Shown here one piece after another: positions 22,884 through 35,300 of a stretch of 64,000 nt of DNA. The notes beneath the pieces were generated by a model, which was not told the DNA's origin, made no database searches, and saw only the letters and a list, made by a program, of their open reading frames with translations. This stretch comes from Branchiostoma floridae (Eukaryota > Chordata > Leptocardii > Amphioxiformes > Branchiostomatidae). The position numbers and the translations under genes are program-made. The stretch spans positions 3,530,518 to 3,594,517 of the forward strand of contig NC_049991.1 in assembly GCF_000003815.2 (NCBI RefSeq), read 5' to 3'. Each line of letters starts with the position of its first letter. The stretch's first letter is position 1.

Positions 22884-24252
22884 CCACCTGCAGCAAAAAT
22901 CATATCCACGGTTTCTGTCATTTTTACTCATGTCTTTTACGAGTCAAAATACATAAATATGAATAAAATTATCCAAGTATAAATTCTGGAAGCATGTAAC
23001 GTTAACTTTATTTACCTGTAAGCCACTATGTAGCTCTATCACTCCTGTGTACCTTTACTCTTCATAGCCTATAGCAAGTGTTAAATACATCGAGGAGGTT
23101 ATATCCTCCTTCCACACATCAAGAAGACATCAAAGCGTTACAGGAAGAAAAGCGGTTGTCTTTTACTATATCCTTATCATTGCTGCACATTATGGGGAGA
23201 AGGTTTCCATGTGAACAAAGATTTAGCGTCTCTCTTGGCGTCTAAGAGAGAGGATTCATTAAACTTTCTTTTTAGGGCCCCCCGAGTGTGTTTGTGTTGG
23301 GGGGGGGGGGGTCGAACCATCTCCCTACGGGTAAGTTAAACCCGATGTCATCAGTGGCTAAAAATCGAGCCTGACGATGGCATTGCAGCTTTCGAATAAC
23401 TATTACACTCCTCATTCTGACGCTTTATCTGCTTTGTCTATACATGCATTGCGGTGAGGGGGCGACTAAATCTTGTACGCTTGCCTAACTTCTCTAGTAA
23501 CCAGCGCAAGCCGGTCACACTTTTGTTGCACGTCTATGTCTCCCAACCTTAACCGCCCAGGTTTCACGGCAACGCAATTCGCTGGGGAATTTCTCATTAA
23601 AACCGCATTACGCACGTTGCCGACTGGTTCAATTGGTGAGTACATGTACCGATATTCACGTATGAGTTTGCAGAGTATATAGTATGTACGTAAAAGATAA
23701 TTTTACAAATCTAAAGATACCAAGCTTACAAGCTTAAAACGAAAATCAGAGGAGAAAATCCAAGAAGTATTTGCGAGTAAAAATTTACGCTCAGAAATCA
23801 GGTTACGAACGTCCGAGCCTATAGGGCGACCTTCTGAAAAGCCCGCTAACATTCGATTGAGCTGCGTGCGTGGTTCTACGTGTCCACGTGCCCACTGGAA
23901 GGTAGATTGTATTACATAATTAGCATATTTTTGCCCGCGGGCATAAACAAACCCATAATGTCCCTTCATGCGTCCAACCTAAAATCCGTTTTATAAAGGA
24001 GTATCAAAGAGTACAGTTGACTGGTTCAAGGGTTTGATTGTTCTGCTTCAGAATGCAAATGATCTTCGATGATATCACGTGACCTTAAGTAACAGTGACG
24101 TCAGCAATTGGTAACAATTTCAGGAGGTGGTACGCGGTACGGCCCTGTTGTGTGATGGCTATCGTGCCCTGCATTGCATCGTTAAGGTGCCATTGTAACC
24201 ACCATTTAGGAAAATACTATTGGATGAAAACAAGATGTCTCGCTGTTTTCAG

Positions 24253-27200
24253 GCCAACAGGTGTACCTGACCACGGTTGACAACTGGTCCTTTTGGAAGA
24301 TTCGTGCGACAGGCCCGATGACAGCTACCAACGTGAAAGTCACGTGTGAAGCGGCGGGGATGAGGTATCCATGCATCGGGTCAAATGCGGATGGGTGTTG
24401 GGGATTCATGTGGGACCCAGATGGAGACTGCATCACGTTTCACCATGACGAATGTGAAACGCTCCCGGCTCTCTCGAGTGAACTGTGTGGACACACGGAC
24501 GGGGCTGGCACTCAGTGTCAGCCGCTTGATGACACCTTTGTGTACAGCCTTGGCTGGAGGAGTGATGGCAGCGCTTACGGAGTGGACTACGACACTCACA
24601 GCTGGGGTCTGCAAGGAGCGAACTACAACAACATGCACGCGCTGTGTGCAGGTGAGGCTGCTGGAGCCTCGATGTCGTTTTACAATGTCATTGAAGCGAC
24701 TTCCTTTTTTCTGTGTGTATATGGGTACACAATCTATGTTAAGAAAAAGGCCTTTATCGCATTTTCTTATAATTTATGTTTAATTTATGATTTATGTTCA
24801 ACGATGTTCACCTGTACATAACTTCCAAATGCACCAAGTAAGAAGTTACTGTCATTTACCACAATGAAAGTATAGCATTTTCTCATTAATTATGCAAATT
24901 AGGTCTTTATTTTGCATAATATATATCAATCAATATTCTTCTCCTTCTCAGTTACAAATGTCACACGTTGCAATGGTCCCATAATGGAACTGAGCGTGTT
25001 CATAAAATTTCCTAATTGATTATGCAAATTAGATACCAATTTGCATAATAAATATTTCATTATATGAAGCATCACTTAAGCTATCTACATACCAAAAATC
25101 ATAACAATTCGTTAACCCCTTTTTGAGTTATTTTCTTTTAAAGTCTGACACTAAACCTGCCCTGCAGTTCTAAAACAAGCCGCTATGGGGCCCAAACATA
25201 CACCACTTACTTTCGGCATCAAGAGCTGTCTACCACTAAAAATTCATAGCTGCAGCATGTTCAGAACTTGAGATATCAAACCAGGAAGTTCTGCTGCAGT
25301 ACCGTAACAGGCTGCTAGGGGGTCCAAAATCTAATCGTTTTCAGGTCCCACCAAGACCTACCCACATACCAAATATCAATACAATCCATTCAGGCGTTCC
25401 TTAGTTATGCTGGTCTTCTACATACATACATACATACAAACAAACAAACGCTACCCAAAATATAACCTTCTTGGCAAAGGTGATAAGAATACAAGACACC
25501 AACTATTGTCTAATCAATGCATATGTTGCCTTTAATAAAGCAATGCCTCAGGCGTGAAATACTAAGTTGCATTAAATGAAAGCAAGATTGTATCAATCAA
25601 CTGATATCAGATGCATCCAGATGTTCACCATTTCTGAATAAGTCTTGTTAACATTGGCAACTTTGCAAAATCTATAGCCGCGGGTGACTGTTTTTTTCTT
25701 CTAAATCAGGTTCGTAGGGCCTGATGGCATCATGGTGATGAAGAGCGGCGATAACTGTAGCAGCATCTCTTCTCCCTAAGTCAGAAACATCAAGCTTAAG
25801 CAAGCTTGACTTCACTGACTCAATAGGCGAAGCAGGGGTTACGAGGCTGCTCGGGAAATTCCCTACCCCATTTTGGCCGGAATGGTTTGATCCGCCACAT
25901 CGCATATGTCAGGTTCGTAGGGCCTGATGTTACATCGCACATGTGGCGGGTTCTTTTACGTGCCCGGGGTGTGGCTCTCCCCAAACACGGGACCTCCATT
26001 TAACGTCCTATCCGAGGGACGACTCATTTTCACTTGAGTAAAGTGAGGAAAGTCGTGTAAAGTGCCTTTCCCGAGGGCACAAGACCGGCAACACGGCAGG
26101 CGGATTCGAACCGGCGACCTCTCGGTCACGGGCCGAATACACTACCACTGTGCTACGCGGCCCCACCAAACACAGACTGTTGTAGGGTTAGTCTAATAGT
26201 TCAGGCTGCTCGGAAGTGACATCCTCCTACGCACGGTCCCCAACGTTATATAACGGCTAGCTAACTGCCTATAGGGGCCCTGCTATCTCATGGCCTACCA
26301 GCGGTTACTATGGTTGTCTCCACAAACCAGCTGTCAGCCAATCAGAGAATAGGCATTTCTTGGGCTTTCTGTTTACGAAAGCCATCTCGCAAAGGCCGCT
26401 GGGAAGCTATCAGCCAATCATGTTACGTTTTACATAATACCATCCTCCTACGCCCGATCCCCAGCGGCTGACTGCCCATATAAGGGTAAGCTCATTAATA
26501 TTTATAAGCAGGGCGGCTAGGAACTGGTCTGAGTGCGTCACATAGCAGAGGTGACCCCAAGGAGTTTCGACACGACTGTGGTCCCTCTGCGTAGGAGAAT
26601 GGGAAGTGAAGGACACCAGAATTCTGAGGATTAGCCAGGGTTAATTTATAAGACTGCATGCAAAAGACTAGCCCTACAACAGTCGCCCGCGGCTACAAAA
26701 TCGAATGCCTTTGCACAACTCCGCACACTCAAATATGACATTATGATAGTTGGAGGATTTGCTTTAAATCTCGGAATGAAAGATTTAAAGATTATTTGCT
26801 ATGTTCCTGGTTAAAAGGGTTAATGTATAAGACTGCACGCTCAATACCTTTGCACAATCCACCACACTCAAATATGACATTATGATAGTTCGAGGATTTG
26901 TTTTAAATCTCGGAATGAAAGATTTAAAGATTATTTGCTATGTTCCTGGCTAAAAGGGTTAATGTATAAGACTGCACGCTCAATTCACCACCTTTACACA
27001 ACCCACCACACTCAAATATAACATTATGATAGTACATGTCCATCTGGAGGATTTGTTTTCAATCCCAGAATAAAAACGTAAAGATTATTTATGATTTAAA
27101 CTAAAAAGTACGTCAAGCTTGCATTTCATTTTTCTTAGTTCAACTTTCATCCAAAATTAATTAAGTAATTAAGCAAATTTGTTAAGAACTTATGATAAGT

Positions 27201-27641
27201 GTCCTCGGCTTGGGGCCGCTGTAGTGACATTAAAACGACATGTACAAAGGACAAAGCCTAAGTGTCCCACATTCCCCTTGTCCGTAGTCTCTCTGATACC
27301 TTGCTGATACCTACATGTATTGGGTCTCTTTAGAATAATCAAGTACATTTGTTAAGAACTGATGATTGAGAATCACATAATGGGCAATCTAATGATAGAA
27401 AACATTAAAAAATCTATTGAAAATTGTTTTTTTCCCAGTTAGGAGAAAGCCTATAGTATCGGCCTCTCGTACACACAATGATACAGTCTGCCTGTCGTGC
27501 CCGGCCTGTGGTGCACATATGGCTGGTACCGGGAGCGGTCCCTACCCCACTCACATATTCACCACAGACTGTGTCTGGAAAACATACTTCACTTTGGTGA
27601 CATCTGTAAAGAGCTACGTGCCCTTGGTAGCTGCCCCTTAG
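24253..27641 (+). CDS. Gene C: third paralogue, N-terminal domain plus divergent terminal exon
   Basis: Exon 24253-24651 encodes the same Cys-rich domain as genes A and B (starts [31 protein letters not shown]), with conserved phase-1 ends. A probable terminal exon at 27439-27641 opens in the matching phase after tttcccag, encodes 66 residues with CLSCPACGAHMAGTG and a hydrophobic end, and is followed by AATAAA at 27686. The CPAC..G.G spacing faintly recalls an LCCL domain, which I cannot confirm. No EGF or lectin exon lies between them. A possible first exon at 23492-23632 ends with a donor identical to gene B's (ggtgagtacatgta), but its sequence is not an obvious signal peptide. Joining the two exons is inference from phase and position. 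Confidence 0.5.
24720..25480. repeat. Uninterrupted copy of the AT-rich dispersed repeat
   Basis: Closely similar to 2765-4380 without the 851-bp Harbinger-like insertion. Shared phrases include attatgcaaatta, ataacaattcgttaacc, aaagtctgacactaaacc and the tail catacatacatacaaacaaa. It lies in the putative intron of gene C. Confidence 0.8.
25675..26165 (-). mobile_element. tRNA-derived SINE, copy 1
   Basis: Read on the minus strand, the head (about 26163-26086) is tRNA-like, with A box tagcacagtgg (26145-26155) and B box ggttcgaatcc (26102-26112). The body contains tgaaaatgagtcgtccctcg and a run ending cccgccacatgtgcgatg. A close copy in the same orientation is at 30575-31033. Pol III promoter boxes plus a shared body of over 350 bp define a SINE. 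The head does not fold cleanly enough for me to call a functional tRNA. Confidence 0.82.
26166..26693. mobile_element. Foldback/MITE-like element
   Basis: Ends gactgttgtagggttagtct (about 26167) and agactagccctacaacagtc (about 26669) form a near-perfect inverted pair. An internal catcctcctacgc phrase is repeated twice. It abuts the SINE at 25675-26165. No protein is encoded. Confidence 0.65.
26637..27110 (+). repeat. Tandem repeat, about 140-175 bp unit, three copies
   Basis: Each unit begins gggttaat.tataagactg (starts near 26637, 26816 and 26956) and continues with ccacactcaaatatgacatt, ggaggatttg and a gaaagatttaaagatt phrase. Confidence 0.8.
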
Positions 27642-27685
27642 CCAGAGGTTACTGAGATAAAAGAACGTTTCTTGTAATTTTATAC

Positions 27686-27691
27686 AATAAA
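27686..27691 (+). promoter_or_regulatory. Polyadenylation signal of gene C
   Basis: AATAAA 45 bp after the TAG that ends the putative terminal exon of gene C. Confidence 0.55.
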
Positions 27692-27699
27692 CAAAACCT

Positions 27700-29345
27700 C
27701 AAAGCCGAACCGTCTCTTGTTTCAACTGCTAAAACGTTTTGTCAAAGTCTTCCAAAGTGTGCTTAGGTCAGGGTAAAGTATTCACAAACATCGAAACTGC
27801 ACGAAATAAAGTGAGCGCTCATGAATTATTCTGGTCCTAAACTTTGCATTGAGATGAAACATCAAATAAGTCATTTGGAACAGACCATTTCGAGGAATAT
27901 GGGGTGCACGTAGAATTCTTAACAAAGTAACATTTCTCTCACAGATGTAGACAAAACGTTCATACAATTAAATACGCTTCCCGTCGTTTTCATTTGTCGT
28001 CTAACTCAATTTTCAAAACGCCGTGGAATCGTTCCATATCATGTGTTTCGAGGTCTACAGTTTGCATGAGGAGACTGACCTTGCCCTCATTGGTTTGAAT
28101 GACCTTGGATTTTGTTGACGAGCAGCTGCAGCCAGTGAAGTTCTTCGTAGCTGCATCGGGCAGTCTGTAAGTAAGTCACATGTTGCAACTTGTCAAGGAA
28201 TAATCTGGAGGGAGAGGCGAAGCTAGGTGAGTCTTTTTTACAAGTCTGCCTGCATTTTCTGTAGTGTTACTAAAACCATTAACGCTCGTTCTCATTAAAA
28301 TGTCGAAAATGGCATTTTTGGGATCGAAAAATAAATCGGCTTTATTTTCAGTGAAAACTACGTGGTTGTTTAGGAAAAGTCCTCTTTTAACCATAGCCAA
28401 AAAATGGCAACTTATTATTTTCGGTCCCATTGGTAATGCATTGCAGGGCAGGTAACAAACGTTACCGGTAACGCTTGTTACAACAGTAGACTTTACCTTG
28501 TTTCCTTACTTACCTTATTGACTACATCATTTAGGTATAAGTGGACGTCCCTAGGAACATTTAAAAAGTGGGTAGCTTTTTTACACCAAGTCAAATGGAA
28601 AGCTTAGGCAGCATCGTACAACGGTAACGTCTGTTACAGTCATTTCTGTACAACATTTTGTTAAGCAAGCTGGGATACAAATGACAGTCAACAACTCTTT
28701 CTTGTTTCTTTAGAAATTCAGAAAAACTGTACAGCGTCACAAAAACGGCCATCGCTAGTCTTATACGTGGATAATATGGCCGTGGCAACCATCGTACTCA
28801 TGCTCATATAAACTGTAAACGTAGGGCTTATACTGAATGAATATTACATGGGCTCTCATCGATCAATGCAATCACTTGTCACGAAGTAAAGCATCTCATT
28901 TTCGTTCTTCTTCTTCTTCTTCTTATGATACTGGACAAAACCCCGCGTGGGGCATGATGTCCAGGACTTACTTATGATCAGAGGCCTTACCCAAGTGTGG
29001 CCGGTGGTGGTGGTGCAAGCCGTCAACAAAATAGAAAAAAAAGTGGTGCATAAATAAACGAACAACTTCAACAAGTGATACTGTACATATTGCCACATTA
29101 GATATAGGCCCCTACCCTTACAGCTGGGTGACTTCGTTGTATCTTAAAGTTTTGATTTTGCGGTCGAAACTCTCACTGTGACAACAGCAGTCACTGAGGA
29201 TTCACAGAAAGTGTTGATGTGTTCTCGGATGCGAGAAGTTGTCGCCAAAACCGCGAATATTAAAGCATATCTCTCTCCTAGGAACTAGATAACTGATCAA
29301 ATCTCTATTCAGGTACGCCTGAAGAAGTTCACAGCAAGAGGGAAG
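27700..29345. other. Intergenic, no gene recognised
   Basis: No ORF with a recognisable domain and no paired splice signals that I can support. The last 200 bp should contain the 5'UTR and promoter of the P450 gene; no TATA box stands out. Confidence 0.5.
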
Positions 29346-32300
29346 ATGTCTGCTGTCCACCATGTGTTCGAACTGCTGGACAGCCGCGCCAGCTTGGTTC
29401 TACTGTTCGTCAGTCTCCTCACGTACCTGTACTTCAGACGGCCCAGAAACCTCCCGCCCGGCCCGACGTGCTGGCCCGTCATTGGCAGCCTGCCCAGCAT
29501 CGCGAAGGTACACAACAGATGTAGTTTCCATTAACTTCTTAAAACTGTTGTTTCATTGTTTGAACCTTTGTTTATTCATGAAAGCTCAAATCGGCCTGCA
29601 AGCCGCTTTTCATTGAGGTCATGAGGGAAGAGGCAAGGGTCTGACAAAGAACTAGTATATAACGATTTACAATTTACATCAAATGACTGGCAATGTGATC
29701 TTGTGGTTAAGGTTGTTGGCGTATAATCTAAAGATTTGGGTACCTTTTAAAGGGGCATTCCACTCCACACGATGGTGTTATTTTCCGATAGATATTAGAT
29801 TTAGGAAGTAATAATTGCATACTACTTCACATTATACGATAAAGTACCCAGTTGCTCCACGTGCCTCAAAAGCATTCAGTCTTCTACTTAACTCCCCAAG
29901 TACCCTCTAATTGAATTAATCCTTTGGCTGAATAAAATGCAAAACTTTTAGGTAAGATGACAAAACTAATTTCAGGTTCGCTAAGAAATCTCGTCTTGTT
30001 CTTGTATTCTTTGCACTCTTATGAGCAATTTGCCTTCTCGGTGTGCTTAGCGTACCTCATTTATTCCGAAAATATGTACGATAAACAAAGTGTCTATGCA
30101 CATAGGGAATGCTTGGGAAGGGTCTGCATGGGTTTAGTGAGTGTCATTATTGTTTTACAAAACATACATCGCGTAATTCATCCCAAGATGAATTTCACAA
30201 AATTCGGCTGATTGTGTATTCATTGACACATTATCTATTGGAAATCAAGACTCCCTTCTGGAGTCGAATGCCCCTTTAATAGCAGGTCCCAATGTTGCGC
30301 TCTTAGAAAAGACACCTGACAGCTACTTTCTTGCTCGTCTCAGGTGAAAATGAGTAGGTAGGGTTATTAGAAAGAGCGAAAGAGGTAGAGGTTAGGAAAG
30401 CCCTCTTGCATTGGATGTTAAGGGTAGGTGGTGGCCCTGTGCTTAAGAAGAGCCACATCACGTTAAAGAACCCCCACCACACTTATCGAATAGAGGATAA
30501 AAACAATAGGGTTAATTTCTTGTACATGTGTGAGTAGATCAAACATTACAGCCAGGTTGTACCGGTCTCAGGGGTTTTTTTTTCTAAATCATGTTCGTAG
30601 GGCCTGATGTTACCATCATGAAGATGAAGAGCGGCCCATAGCGATAACTCTAGCAGCATTTCTTCTCCCTAAGTCAGAAACATCAAGCTTAGGCAAGCTT
30701 GACTTCACTGACTCAATAGGCGAAGCAGGGGTTACGAGGCTGCTCGGGAAATTCCTACCCCATTTCGGCCGGAATGGTTTGATCCGCTCACATCGCACCA
30801 TCGCACATGTGGCGGGTTCTTTAACGTGCCCAGGGTATGGCTCTCCCCAGACACGGGACCTCCATTTAACGTCCTATCCGAGGGACGACTCATTTTCACT
30901 TGAGTAAAGTGAGGAAAGTCGTGTAAAGTGCCTTTCCCAAGGGCACAAGACCGGTAGCACGGAAGGCGGATTCGATCCCGCAACCTCTCGGTCACGAGGC
31001 GAACAATATACCACTGCGCTACACGGTCCCACGGGTTTATATCTTGAAAGACTTAATGTTGAATATTGCCTAGTAGTGGTCGCGCAATTGCAAAACTTGC
31101 AATTGTAAGACCAGTTCCGAGGGGTGACCTATGTCCGTTGTTTTTTAAAACAGGGTATTTAGGGGTATCAAGTCGACGGACGGTGGTATTTTTCAAAGGG
31201 TTGCAGTTTGAAACCACAGTCTACCAAGTTGAAACGCCTAAATAACCTGCATTTTTTTAAACAACGGATAAAGGTTACCCCGCGGATAAAGTTGAACTAT
31301 CGTTACTAACTTTGCTGCAACACTTTTAAACTTTATGTAGGCCGACGAACTCCATCTGAAGTTCCTGGAATGGCAGAAGGAGTACGGACCTGTCATCTAC
31401 TTCCGTGTAGGAATGCTGGTAAGCAAAATTCGTTTGTAAGTCCCGTTTGGGACTGCATTCTTCACGCTGCAGAAGCGACACCTAGCTGCAGAGCGAGGTA
31501 GTGCCAGTCAGTATTATAATGGTTAGTTAGAGACGGTCACCGAAACGTCGAAACGTTAGAGATATAATAATAACTTTATTGCGCAACAATTGTACAGTTT
31601 ACAATATATCAAAATATTTAAATAAACAGCAATGTTAGCCCATATCTTAAATGTGAATTTACAGTCTCATGAAAGAAATTCCTGTTTCTATATTTTATTG
31701 TAGGATACTGTGGTACTCGGCGGTTATGACGTCATCTATCAAGCCCTGGTGAAGCAGGCTGAAGCGTTCTCCAGCAGGCCTGTCCACCTAGCGGTTGTAT
31801 CTAAAATTACAAAGAACAAAGGTGCGTCTTACCAACTGGTCTGTTGAAAGAATTGCAACGCTCTTTTTCTTCGGATCCGCTTTTCTTCTTCGCTACGCAT
31901 CAGTACTAGTTTAGTTTCTCCTGATTTTAGTAGCCTGGACATTGTAGGTAAGTTTCCTGGACTATGTATATGTGTGACAGGGGCTTAGATCTACCTGTTT
32001 TCCTTTAAACATACTTTTCTTATACACACAACTTTATTATTCTGCCATACAAACGTTTCCGTGTAAGACAACAATTAGCTAACGATAGTTCACCTATACC
32101 CGTGGGGTAACCAATATCCGTTGATCTAAAAAAAACAAGCTATTAGGCATATTAAGTCAGCGGGCGATGGTTTTAAATTTCAATATTTTGAAAACATCAT
32201 ACTAACTAGAAATTTGGAACCACCGTCCGTTGACTTGATATACCTAAACACCCTGATTTTAAGATAACGGATAAAGGTTACCCCACGGATTAAGGTGCAC

Positions 32301-35300
32301 TAGTATAAAACTATTTCAACGTAATATTTCTGACAACAGTCTAAAACCATTTCCTGTTTTCTAAATATTCCAATGACAGGTATCGTTATGATTCCATCCG
32401 GTCCACATTGGAAGGAGCAGCGAAAGTTCGCCTTGATAACTCTGAGGAGTTTCGGCTTCGGAAGGCGAAGTATGGAGGCCAAGATCTTAGAAGAGGCGGC
32501 AGCCTTGTGCGAAGAGATCAACAACTTTGGCGCCAAACCGTTCAAACTCCCCAGGCTAGTACAGAAGGCGACTACAAATGTCATCTGCTCATTGGTCTTC
32601 TCACATCGCTTGGACTACGACGACCCCAATTTCCTACGACTTATGGAAGACTTCAACACCGTCTCTGGAACCGCCTTCTTAAACATGCCTGAGAACGTCT
32701 TCCCGTTTCTGAGACATGTCCTGAGCAGCGGTGACAATGTAAGACAAGTTTTATGTGGTATAATGGTAACGCTAGTTTACCTTTATCCACCGGGTAACCT
32801 ATATCCGATGTCTTTAAAAACACTGGTAAAACATCCGGATATCAAGTCAACGGACAGATGTTTCAAGTTGCCATATTATTTTCAAAATGTTGCCATTTGA
32901 AACCTAGTGACTGTCTGTCAACATAAACACCCGGTCCGTTTTAAGAAATAAAGGATATTGGTTACCCTGCGGAGAAAGGTGAACTAGCATTATATCATGT
33001 ATTGTTTTGTTTTGTTTTATCTTGTCTTTCGGACATCAAACAATAAATTGGCATTATATATAGTCATTCTTCTGTAGACAGTTTATTTCCATTGACTTAC
33101 CGTAAATAATCAATGCATAGTATGTATATATGGGTGCTTGTTTCCGGTTGAGAGTAACCCAAATCTTAACAAACTTCAGAACTAAATTTTCTTATAATTT
33201 CCTTCAGGGGTGACGTAAGCATTAGCGCAGGCGCCTAAAGCCCACGGTGAGAGATCTCAAATAAAAACAAGGCTTTAAACCATTGAAAAGCCTTTCTTGG
33301 TGGGATTTTATGTGAAATCTGGGTATTTTGGGAGTGGCTGCAGTAGGAAAGACCCTACACTGGTAGAATTAGTTGTAAAAAATGACCTTTCTCCATCAAG
33401 GGGGTTTCCGCACCCCCCTGAAATAGTGGTATCGTCGCCAGAATGCTGTTTTCAGCCAAATGGGCCAATCCAAGGGCTCTAATCAGGGGGGTGTATCAAA
33501 AGATTAGCCGTATAGAAATTCTTGCCAAGGAATTTGCCGAGACTGGACATAGTAGGCTATCATTTGAAGGTAAGTTTGTATGGCTTGAACTTTTTATTCT
33601 TGAGATAATTGCATATTTGTTTCCTCAACTCTCCCATTGGAACGCATGTATTAGTGGGTGAAATTCTAATGGCATCGTCTCCCCTTCACAGCTGATCAAG
33701 GCATCCAAATTTCCCGTGGACTACATCATGACCCAGATAAAGGAACACGAAGATACATTTGACAAGAATGACATCCGTGATTTCATCGACGCGTTTCTAT
33801 TGGAGATGGAAACCCAGGACCAGGGCACAAGTTCCTTCACCGAGGAGCAGTTGGTCTACACTGTGTTTGATTTGTTCGTAGGAGGCACCGAGAGTACATC
33901 GGATGCTCTTCGATGGGCGAGCCTTCTTATGATGGTGAATCCGGATATCCAACAAAAGGTAAGGAAAATACGTATGAAATATTTTGTTTTAATCATGCAA
34001 ATTATGTTCTAATTGGCGAAGGGCCTAGCCTGTCTTTACACAACCTCTCGCTGGCTGGGGTTAATAACCTCCTTTAAATTTCCTAGGTGGTGGCAACTGT
34101 AAGGCCGGCCGCTAGGAGCGCGATTTTAGTCAGGCTATTTGAGACCCCTTACCGAGACACAATACATTGTCACCACCCAACAGTGATTTAACGACCTCTT
34201 TCACCCAGACGTCTTGTTGCAAGTACTACATAACAGCTGGTTACTTGAAAGAGAGAAATATGCATGACGTACGAAGACCCAAAAGAGACAAGTTCCTACA
34301 CCCCTGCATCAGCTGTGCACCACCCCTGCTTTCACTTGGGTTGATTTTAACTTCGAGTTAAAATCAGTGTGGGGCCCGTCCGTGCCCAAAAAATAGCCCG
34401 GTAGCCACAGGGTATCCCACGGGGGTACGTTGGAGTCACACCTGAAAGTGACCACAAGCCCGTGAACTGCCCGGTAGGCTAGGGCCCCTTTTTCGAATTT
34501 TGATCAGAGTTTTGTTACCAAAGCATTACACGTGAACAGGAACTATTTTTCCCAACAGGTTCAAGAGGAGATTGACAGCGTGCTGGGACCCGACCAGCCC
34601 CCGTCCATGGCCCACCGACCCCAGCTGCCCTACACACAAGCTGTACTGGCCGAGGTCTTCCGCTTCTCATGCATCGTCCCACTGATCGTGCCCCACACCA
34701 CGACGGAGGACACAACTCTCAACGGGTAAGCGTCTGGTGGTTGATTTTCGCAACAACAGGTATACGATGGAAGGAATAAGACCATATGTGTCATACGAAA
34801 TTCAGCTGCCTTGGTACCCTTGTCGGTGGTTGGTTCTGTTACAGTATTGCTGGCAATTATAGACCAAATAAATCAGAGCCCTTGTCAAGAAAGAAGTAGT
34901 ACAATTGTTTTGTCCCCCTGTAGGCCTCTTTGGAACTGCAGCTTCGCTTTTGTGTGTTAATTTGTAAACATAAACAGGATGATTTGAGGACTTGGCTTTA
35001 ACATCATCAGCTGTGAATACATAAAAGGAATTGTTAAGCTACGAAGTTGTGTCCACTGTTCAAACGTTAACATCCTTTCCGCACCAAATGGTGTATCTGG
35101 CGGTGTCCATCTCCGTTTCAGGCCCTTGGGCCACACAACTTTGCGCAATCACCATAGCAGGGTGCTAGTCCACTGGTAGCTGTATGCATGATCATCTCCT
35201 ATCTTTCCCAAATACTAAGTGCTAAGCAGAGAAAGCAGTATGTACCATGATAAAGTCTTTGGTATGGCCGGGGATTAAACTCACAACTTACAAGGCTAAC

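Noticed and set aside
26086-26163. Free-standing tRNA gene
   Set aside because: Head of a SINE: continuous with a long repeated body and with a second copy at 30965-31033; not a clean cloverleaf.
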